From CAZKRL01 sp964555295 (lineage in GTDB: Bacteria; Bacteroidota; Bacteroidia; Flavobacteriales_D; Sanyastnellaceae), in contig CAZKRL010000054.1 of the NCBI GenBank assembly GCA_964555295.1, forward strand, positions 1 to 12,419: DNA of 12,419 bases. The letters are read 5' to 3'. Made by a program: the position numbers and the translations under genes. The notes below the pieces were generated by a model, which made no database searches, was not told where the DNA came from, and worked only from the letters and a program-made list of their open reading frames with translations. Shown here one piece after another: positions 7,691 through 12,419 of the stretch. Position 1 is the stretch's first letter. The number at the start of each line of letters is the position of its first letter.

Positions 7691-7847
7691 TTCCATTTAA
7701 CTTCTAATTCAGCGACAATATTGATATTGTGCGTTCTGTCTGAATTATTCCTGCCTTATTCCAGCGATTCTTTTTTGAGATCTGATTCGTCTAAAAAAAA
7801 CAAGGACCGCAATTGCGGTCCTTGAAATATTATTCAGTTAATCGTGC
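7691..7847. other. Convergent intergenic region between pyrB and the first repeat-protein gene
   Basis: It holds the strong terminator described separately and, closer to pyrB, nested inverted repeats: AATTCAG/CTGAATT (7706-7712 and 7740-7746) around ACAATA-TTGA-TATTGT (7715-7730). No T tract follows these on the plus strand, so they are weak candidates for ending the pyrB transcript. No small gene is apparent. Confidence 0.45.
7793..7824 (-). terminator. Rho-independent terminator of the 960-aa repeat-protein gene
   Basis: A perfect 24-base palindrome, arms CAAGGACCGC and GCGGTCCTTG around AATT (7801-7824), is followed on the minus strand by eight T (complement of the A8 at 7793-7800). It lies 23 bases beyond the TAA stop of the 960-aa gene. 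On the plus strand the hairpin would form equally, but the downstream bases (AAATATTATT) are not a T tract, so termination of pyrB transcripts would be less efficient. Confidence 0.9.
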
Positions 7848-10730
7848 TTATCGCTGAAGAACTATAGAAGTGTTCTGAACTTCATTGCTACCTACCAATT
7901 GAACATGATAAGTGCCCGTCGGTAAGAAGCTTAAATCAAGCATTTCAGTAACTCCCGGACTCATAGATCTACGTTCAGTGTATACGAGATTACCTGTTTG
8001 ATCAAAGATGCGAACCACACGGTTTTCATATGCTCCGGTGGTTACGATATTTAAGCGACCATTGGTCGGGTTAGGGAATGCGCTGAAAGTTGTCATAGCT
8101 GGAAGTTCAACTATAGCAAGTTCACAGCCGAATCCAGTGAATGCTGCAGTATCGCTCGCAGGAGGCAAGTTTCCACCACATACATCATAAGGGTCTTCTG
8201 AAGGCGCACCTGCGATATCACCGCAGTCATAACCCCACGTAGCACAGTTAAAGTCAACGAATTGTCCGCCCCATGTGTATAACCCGCTATCTGCATAGGT
8301 GTCTCCTATCCAAGTTGTCACAGCAATTGTGAGTTCAGTTCCTGCACAGTCGCAGATAGTAGGATCACCACTGCAATCATTCGCGTCTACGGTGAAGTCA
8401 GCACTGGAGGTTCCGTCACTCAGTGTAAATGAGAACGTGGAAGATGTTCCTGCATTGATTATTCCCGCAGAGATAATAGAGTCATTGGCAAGGTTGAATT
8501 GGGTAACATCAATAGGAGCACCACCATCAATTGTAACCGTACTAACAGAACAGTCACCGGTATAGTTAAAGGTCAATGTCACCTCTGGGCCATATGTGCC
8601 GGTACCTGAGCCGTCATCGAAACAGAAGCCTTGTTCGAATGTGATATTGAGGTCGCTACAAGTAGAGATAATACAGCTACCATCATCACATGTTGCAGCT
8701 GGGTCGAAGTTAGTCGCTGCAGGGTCGGTGCAACCTGAAACTCCATTACCGCCGCATTCACCACATTCATCAAACATTAGGCAAGAACCATCGTCGCAGG
8801 TTGCTGCTGGTTCGTAGTTACACGCTGCCATGTCGGTACATCCGTTCGGGAAATCGCATGATCCATCATCGCATCCTGCTGTTGCATCGTAATTGCAAGC
8901 AGCAGGGTCAGTGCAGCCCTCATAGGTGCAAGAACCATTATCGCACGTTGCCTGTTCGTTGTAATTGCAAGCAAACATATCTGTGCAACCATCGGGGAGG
9001 ACACAAGAAGCGTCGTCGCAAGCAGCGAATGGGTTGTAATTACATGCTGTGTTATCGGTACATCCGGCTGCAGTGCAAAGATTGAGGTCTGAACAAGCGG
9101 CGTTGGCATCGTAGTTACAAGCAAGTGAATCTGTACAACCGGGATATGTGCAAAGGGCTGCATCAGAAATTCCTGCAGCGGCATCGAAGTTACATGCGGT
9201 AAGGTCTGTACAACCTGTTATTGCAGAGTCGAGCACTATAACGTTAACAATGGAATCACAGGCCAAATCACCTACAAATCCTGGGAATACTAAGAAGTAA
9301 TTACCGGCTTCAGGGAAAAGGTAACCTTCATAAAGTACACTATCAGCATCTGCCGCAATATAGATGGTTACTGAGCTTGAAGGGTGCGCGATGCATGAGC
9401 CATCATCGCAAGCAGCGGCTGAATCATAATTGCAGGCAAACAAATCTGTGCATCCTGGATATACACACGTGTTGTTATCGCAGGTGGCTAAAGAGTCGTA
9501 GTTACATGCGAACATGTCCGTACAGCCGTTGGGTAAAATACAAGATCCGTCGTCGCAAGTTGCGAGAGAGTTGTAGTTACACGCGAACATATCGGTACAG
9601 CCGTCTGGTAATACACATGTGCCGTCATCGCAAGTTGCAAATGGATTGTAGTTACACGCAGTGTTTTCGGTACATCCTGAGATTGTACATAGATTAAGGT
9701 CACTGCACGCAGCATTTGCGTCATAGTTACAAGCAAGTGAGTCTGTGCAACCTGGATAAGTGCAAAGCGCTTCATCAGAGATACCTGCAGTAGCGTCATA
9801 GTTGCATGCGGTCATGTCTGTACAGCCAGTAATTGCTGAGTCAAGCACAATAATATTGACAATTGAGTCACATGCTAAATCACCAATAGATCCGGGGAAT
9901 ACCAAGAAATAATTACCCGCCTCAGGAAAAAGGTAGCCATCGTACTCAACACTATCAGCGTCTGCTGCAATAAAAATGGTTACAGTGCTTGACGGGTGGG
10001 CGATACAAGATCCGTCATCACAAGCAGCCATTGAGTCGTAATTACAAGCCAATAAATCTGTGCAGCCGGCGAATAGACAATTCCCTCCGTCACACAACGC
10101 TAAAGAATCGAAATTACATGCAGTGTTGTCCATACATCCCGGATATGAGCAGGAGCCATCTTCACAACCCGCTGTGAAGTCAAAATTGCAAGCCGTAGTG
10201 TCGGTGCAACCTGGGAAAATACAAAGACCATCATCGCACAACGCTGTCTCGTCATAGTTACATGCAATTGCTTCCATGCATCCAGGATAGAGACATGACC
10301 CGTCTTCACATGCTGCAGATTCGCTAAAGTTGCAGGCATTGACATCAGTACAACCAGCATATGAACAAAGTGTTTCATCAGCATTTAAAGTGAACAAATC
10401 GAAAGAGCAAGCTGTAGCATCTGTACAAGCGGCTTCCGTTGTGAATACATTAAGAATGAAAATATTCACACAGGACATGACGGTATCAGAAGTGCCATAA
10501 ATACCAGAAGTGTTGATGGTTTCTCCTTCGAAAACTATAGCACCTGTTCCTAAAGTGTCGGTAACGGTAATAACAGTTTGATACTCACAGAGAGCCGCAC
10601 CCGATGTTGTGTCGAAGTTACAAGCCGTGGAGTCAAAACACTGCGCCGCTGCTGACAGTGAAAGTACCAGCGCCATGAAGGCGAGGCAACATCGAATTGT
10701 GGCATTTTTGAGTTGTAAGTTTAATTTCAT
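7848..10730 (-). CDS. Secreted cysteine-rich repeat protein with T9SS sorting domain
   Basis: A 960-residue extracellular or surface protein of unknown function. An export signal occupies residues 1-30 (MKLNLQLKNATIRCCLAFMA then a hydrophobic run ending AAAQ). Residues 31-686 hold 20 modules of mostly 24-25 residues on the pattern GCTDxxACNYDxxATCDDGSCxxP, each normally with four Cys and several Asp/Asn. Three beta-type segments interrupt the array (about 53-97, 249-297, 453-501), each ending around C(D/V)(S/N)I plus a hydrophobic strand. Residues 222-425 and 426 onward form a tandem duplication of period 204. After the modules come a beta-rich domain (about 691-795), a conserved segment WIGD...WGYDCGDIAGAP...VC (807-851), and a T9SS type A sorting domain (about 880-960; FPNPTNGRLNI, VRIFDQTGNLVY, LPTGTYHVQL). 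It should therefore pass the inner membrane by Sec and the outer membrane by T9SS. It has its own promoter and terminator; its paralogue lies immediately upstream. The module fold and ligand are unknown to me; Ca2+ binding by the DDG turns is only a guess. Confidence 0.92.
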   Translation of the reverse strand: MKLNLQLKNATIRCCLAFMALVLSLSAAAQCFDSTACNFDTTSGAALCEYQTVITVTDTLGTGAIVFEGETINTSGIYGTSDTVMSCVNIFILNVFTTEAACTDATACSFDLFTLNADETLCSYAGCTDVNACNFSESAACEDGSCLYPGCMEAIACNYDETALCDDGLCIFPGCTDTTACNFDFTAGCEDGSCSYPGCMDNTACNFDSLALCDGGNCLFAGCTDLLACNYDSMAACDDGSCIAHPSSTVTIFIAADADSVEYDGYLFPEAGNYFLVFPGSIGDLACDSIVNIIVLDSAITGCTDMTACNYDATAGISDEALCTYPGCTDSLACNYDANAACSDLNLCTISGCTENTACNYNPFATCDDGTCVLPDGCTDMFACNYNSLATCDDGSCILPNGCTDMFACNYDSLATCDNNTCVYPGCTDLFACNYDSAAACDDGSCIAHPSSSVTIYIAADADSVLYEGYLFPEAGNYFLVFPGFVGDLACDSIVNVIVLDSAITGCTDLTACNFDAAAGISDAALCTYPGCTDSLACNYDANAACSDLNLCTAAGCTDNTACNYNPFAACDDASCVLPDGCTDMFACNYNEQATCDNGSCTYEGCTDPAACNYDATAGCDDGSCDFPNGCTDMAACNYEPAATCDDGSCLMFDECGECGGNGVSGCTDPAATNFDPAATCDDGSCIISTCSDLNITFEQGFCFDDGSGTGTYGPEVTLTFNYTGDCSVSTVTIDGGAPIDVTQFNLANDSIISAGIINAGTSSTFSFTLSDGTSSADFTVDANDCSGDPTICDCAGTELTIAVTTWIGDTYADSGLYTWGGQFVDFNCATWGYDCGDIAGAPSEDPYDVCGGNLPPASDTAAFTGFGCELAIVELPAMTTFSAFPNPTNGRLNIVTTGAYENRVVRIFDQTGNLVYTERRSMSPGVTEMLDLSFLPTGTYHVQLVGSNEVQNTSIVLQR
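7851..8093 (-). other. T9SS type A C-terminal sorting domain (960-aa protein)
   Basis: Residues 880-960 carry the usual features of this domain: the NPTNG turn at 887-891, a strand VRIFDQTGNLVY (906-917), a loop rich in Ser/Met/Pro, LSFLPTGTYHVQL (933-945), and a final short strand ending in Gln-Arg. In known systems the domain directs cargo through the type IX translocon and is cleaved or replaced by a lipid anchor. Confidence 0.88.
8178..8312 (-). other. Conserved WIGD-to-VC segment (960-aa protein)
   Basis: Residues 807-851 run from WIGD through Gly-Gly-Gln, FNCA, WGYDCGDIAGAP and DP to VC. The paralogue at 11278-11412 has the same order of motifs with the same spacing, making this the best conserved non-repeat part of both proteins outside the sorting domain. 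It contains three Cys in each copy. I do not recognise it as a named domain. Confidence 0.7.
8673..10640 (-). repeat. Array of 20 cysteine-rich modules (protein level)
   Basis: Modules begin at residues 31, 102, 126, 150, 174, 198, 222, 302, 327, 352, 377, 402, 426, 506, 531, 556, 581, 605, 630 and 666. Standard modules have Cys at module positions 2, 8, 16 and 21. Period is 24 or 25 depending on whether an extra Asp or Asn precedes the next Gly-Cys. The first two are divergent and separated by a beta-type segment. The last (666-686) has Thr in place of the second Cys. At DNA level the modules are well diverged, mostly at third positions, so the array is old compared with that of the neighbouring gene. 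Confidence 0.9.
8928..10067 (-). repeat. Tandem 204-residue (612-bp) internal duplication
   Basis: Copy A spans 9456-10067 (residues 222-425) and copy B 8928-9455 (residues 426-601, the last module of the period having diverged or been lost). Each holds a module, the insert starting IAHPSS and containing AADADSV and EAGNYFLVFPG, and further modules including two with variant spacing (the ISD and SDLNLC forms). By hand, 154 of 176 aligned residues are identical; many DNA differences are at third codon positions. Confidence 0.9.
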
Positions 10731-10794
10731 ACTTAATGTTTAAAGGTTTATGTAAATTATTTCGATTTTCTATCAGCCCCATTTCTGAGGCGCG

Positions 10795-10826
10795 CAAAAG
10801 TAAAAAAAAAAAATCAATTCAACAAA
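10795..10826 (-). promoter_or_regulatory. Bacteroidota-type promoter with T12 spacer tract
   Basis: On the minus strand TTTG (10823-10826) is followed after 20 bases by TACTTTTG (10795-10802), an exact match to the Bacteroidota -33/-7 pattern TTTG...TAnnTTTG. Transcription would start near 10788-10792, leaving a leader of about 60 bases before the ATG at 10730. Most of the spacer is a run of 12 T (complement of A at 10802-10813), whose last T is the first base of the -7 box. No experiment is available; the call rests on motif and position. Confidence 0.65.
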
Positions 10827-10844
10827 ACCTTTGATGGTTTGGTT
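10821..10844 (-). terminator. Weak hairpin before T12, possible terminator of the upstream repeat gene
   Basis: On the minus strand AAACC and GGTTT pair across a 6-base loop (ATCAAA), with a C/T mismatch and three more pairs (AAC/GTT) outside. A T12 tract begins 7 bases after the stem. The stem is AT-rich and the spacing to the T tract is long for an intrinsic terminator. It overlaps the -33 box of the next promoter, so termination and initiation signals may be interlaced here. Confidence 0.25.
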
Positions 10845-10947
10845 TGTTTAATTCGCCCATTTTGTTGTGCACAGCCCGTTGTTAGATTCAACATTTTTCA
10901 GCTCGATGATAAAGATGTTGTCGAACCTATGCGAGCTGTCAGTTTGT

Positions 10948-12419
10948 TCAGCGCTGGATCATAATGACTGAGTTCAGAATTTCATCCTTACTCGCAATAT
11001 GAATGTGGTATGTTCCGGTTGGTAAATAATTGAGATTTATGTTTCCTGGGCTGCTGCTGCCAATAAATCTCTGTTCGTTGAACACTAATTTGCCTGTTGC
11101 GTCATACACCCGAATCCATCGATTATCAAAGGGAGCATTCATGGAAATATTCACGTGACCTGTTGTTGGATTGGGATAGATTGATAGTTTCGAGTTGGAC
11201 TCGAACTCCTCGACTTTAACCGGACATCCAAAAGATGTAGCACCCGAGCTATCTGCCGCCGCCGGCAATCCTCCTTCGCAAACACCATTAGGGTCATCAT
11301 CGGGCGCGCCTGCGATATCACCACAGTCATATCCCCATAATGCGCAATTGAAATTGACAACTTGACCTTGCCAAACTCCAATCGAAGTATCAGCAATTCC
11401 ATCGCCAATCCAACTCAAAACGCCAAGGCTAAATGAATTACCATTACAGTCGCACAAGGTAGGGTCTTCATCGCATGGCGTTGCGGTATAATCAAACTCT
11501 TCACTGGTGCTTCCATCGGTTAGATTGAATTGCACTGTCAATAATTCTTCATCAGGCACGTAAATCGTGTAGTGATTAGCATCGAGAGTATCTGTCATAT
11601 AATCCGATAGCCCATCAATGGAAGCAATACCGCAGTCACCAGTGTGTGATAAAGTAATCTCTATTACTGCGGATAGTACATTTGATCCCGGCATATAGAT
11701 GCAGGGCAATTGCTCGAATACAACGGTTAAACTGTCGCAAGTAGGTGCATATTCGCAATTACCGTCATCGCAACCCGCTAAGGAATTGAAATTCAACGCA
11801 AGGCTATCGGTGCAACCAGGATAATTGCATGCGCCGTTATCACAGTTGGCAAGTGAGTCATAATTACAGGCACTTATATCAGTACAGCCATCAGGAAGAA
11901 TGCATGATCCGTTATCACAAGTAGCGAGTGAGTCATAGTTGCAAGCATTTATGTTGGTACATCCATCTGGTAGAATGCATGATCCGTTATCACAAGTAGC
12001 GAGTGAGTCATAGTTGCAAGCATTTATGTTGGTACATCCATCCGGTAGAATGCATGATCCATTATCGCAAGTAGCGAGTGAATCGTAATTGCAAGCACTT
12101 ATATCAGTGCAGCCATCAGGAAGAATGCAGGATCCATTATCACATGTTGCTAGTGAGTCATAGTTGCAGGCATTTATGTTGGTACATCCATCCGGTAGAA
12201 TGCAAGATCCATTATCGCAAGTAGCGAGTGAGTCATAGTTGCAAGCATTTATGTTAGTACATCCATCCGGTAGAATGCAAGATCCATTATCACAGGTAGC
12301 GAGAGAGTCGAAATTACAAGCTAGGTTATCAGTGCAGCCTGATGTTAGTTCACAAGTTCCATCATCACATCCCGCAAGCGGATTATAATTACACGCGGTG
12401 GGTTGGTTGCAGCCGGGAT
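10948..12419 (-). CDS. Second cysteine-rich repeat protein with T9SS sorting domain (5' end outside window)
   Basis: The frame is open without a stop from 10948 to the right edge (about 490 codons), so the start and signal peptide lie beyond the window. An apparent start at 11796 is only a TTG inside a module. The visible part holds nine modules of the GCTDxxACNYDxxATCDNGSC type, most nearly identical and with linker ILPD, then a C-terminal region clearly paralogous to that of the neighbouring 960-aa protein: a beta-rich domain starting TCDSLTVVFEQ, PTLCDC, the WIGD...WGYDCGDIAGAP...VC segment (11278-11412), and a T9SS type A sorting domain (10951-11187; YPNPTTGHVNI, IRVYDATGKLVF, LPTGTYHIHI, final Gln-Arg). 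The last module (GCTDSLALNFN...) has Leu in place of the second Cys. The role is unknown; a surface or secreted structural or adhesive protein is the natural guess. The two genes probably arose by duplication. Confidence 0.9.
   Translation of the reverse strand, partial: PGCNQPTACNYNPLAGCDDGTCELTSGCTDNLACNFDSLATCDNGSCILPDGCTNINACNYDSLATCDNGSCILPDGCTNINACNYDSLATCDNGSCILPDGCTDISACNYDSLATCDNGSCILPDGCTNINACNYDSLATCDNGSCILPDGCTNINACNYDSLATCDNGSCILPDGCTDISACNYDSLANCDNGACNYPGCTDSLALNFNSLAGCDDGNCEYAPTCDSLTVVFEQLPCIYMPGSNVLSAVIEITLSHTGDCGIASIDGLSDYMTDTLDANHYTIYVPDEELLTVQFNLTDGSTSEEFDYTATPCDEDPTLCDCNGNSFSLGVLSWIGDGIADTSIGVWQGQVVNFNCALWGYDCGDIAGAPDDDPNGVCEGGLPAAADSSGATSFGCPVKVEEFESNSKLSIYPNPTTGHVNISMNAPFDNRWIRVYDATGKLVFNEQRFIGSSSPGNINLNYLPTGTYHIHIASKDEILNSVIMIQR
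10951..11187 (-). other. T9SS type A C-terminal sorting domain (second repeat protein)
   Basis: The last 79 residues run from SKLSIYPNPTTGHVNI through IRVYDATGKLVF to LPTGTYHIHI and end in Ile-Gln-Arg. They align over their whole length with the terminal domain of the 960-aa protein and carry the NPTTG turn expected of the family. Confidence 0.87.
11278..11412 (-). other. Conserved WIGD-to-VC segment (second repeat protein)
   Basis: Same motif order as the 960-aa protein: WIGD, AD, W-x-GQ-x-V, FNCA, WGYDCGDIAGAP, DP, VC, in 45 residues with the same spacing and no gap. The DNA around it differs at many third positions, so conservation appears to act on the protein. Confidence 0.7.
11871..12320 (-). 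repeat. 75-bp tandem repeats in a 225-bp higher-order unit
   Basis: Six 75-bp units (25 codons each) run head to tail, with register points at 11881, 11956, 12031, 12106, 12181 and 12256. Unit variants alternate in a fixed order, one coding GCTDIS followed (rightwards) by two coding GCTNIN, and this trio occurs twice. The two trios (11871-12095 and 12096-12320) differ by hand at 19 of 225 positions. A 71-base exact match joins 11897-11967 and 11972-12042. Reading frame is preserved throughout. Flanking modules (11797-11870 and beyond 12320) are more diverged. Confidence 0.93.

Larger units (their letters stand above)
10731..10947. other. Intergenic region between the two repeat-protein genes
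   Basis: 217 bases between two minus-strand genes. From right to left it holds interleaved inverted repeats just after the upstream gene's stop (10889-10938), a weak hairpin (10821-10844), a T12 run, and the promoter of the 960-aa gene, followed by a leader of about 60 bases. No open frame of note and no Shine-Dalgarno sequence is seen before the ATG. Confidence 0.7.

Noticed and set aside
7706..7746. Nested inverted repeats as the pyrB terminator
   Set aside because: No T tract follows on the plus strand and the stems are short and AT-rich; left as a note only.
8777..9799. Long open frames out of register across the module array (both strands)
   Set aside because: They are by-products of the periodic repeat sequence, which keeps other frames free of stops; translations are low-complexity and lack start signals.
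10948..11796. A complete 282-residue protein starting at 11796
   Set aside because: The apparent start is a TTG inside a cysteine-rich module; the frame continues without a stop to the right edge and encodes eight further modules.
11871..12320. CRISPR-like array of regularly spaced repeats
   Set aside because: Repeats are contiguous 75-bp coding units without unique spacers, and they stay in one reading frame of a secreted protein.

Overview
The window looks like a piece of a Bacteroidota chromosome, most likely from the Flavobacteriales or a close relative. Three observations support this: two secreted repeat proteins end in type IX secretion (T9SS) type A sorting domains, there is a DUF4293-type membrane protein (a Bacteroidota family), and one promoter matches the Bacteroidota pattern TTTG - about 20 bases - TAnnTTTG. 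Gene starts lack clear Shine-Dalgarno sequences, which also fits. I assigned no genus or species.

Layout. Positions 1-388 hold no gene I can defend, apart from a possible 19-codon N-terminal fragment running off the left edge. From 389 to 6118 six genes run on the minus strand, packed as one probable operon read from right to left: a secreted S8 (subtilisin-like) protease, a low-molecular-weight protein-tyrosine phosphatase, a 3-hydroxyacyl-CoA dehydrogenase, a lysine 6-dehydrogenase/saccharopine dehydrogenase-like enzyme, a DUF4293 membrane protein and a probable lipoprotein of unknown function. Gaps are 1 and 8 bases, and the three other junctions are 4-base overlaps (GTGA, ATGA, TTGA), which fix several start codons.

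An 85-base intergenic region (6119-6203) separates this operon from the divergent pyrR-pyrB pair on the plus strand (6204-7690), which encodes a PyrR-type uracil phosphoribosyltransferase/regulator and aspartate carbamoyltransferase for pyrimidine synthesis. pyrB converges on the next gene; a strong hairpin with a T tract (7793-7824) ends the minus-strand transcript.

From 7848 to the right edge lie two paralogous minus-strand genes for large secreted proteins. Each is built from tandem cysteine- and aspartate-rich modules of 24-25 residues (pattern GCTDxxACNYDxxATCDDGSC), followed by a shared C-terminal region and a T9SS sorting domain. The first (960 aa) is complete and carries 20 modules with three inserted beta-type segments and an internal 204-residue duplication. 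The second is cut by the right edge; its visible part has nine modules, and at DNA level a 75-bp tandem array organised into a 225-bp higher-order repeat. The intergenic region between them has a well-formed promoter whose spacer contains a run of 12 T, a possible phase-variable switch.

The two repeat proteins and their promoter are the part most worth following up. The rest is ordinary housekeeping content. I did not identify a defence system, CRISPR array, RNA gene or insertion sequence.
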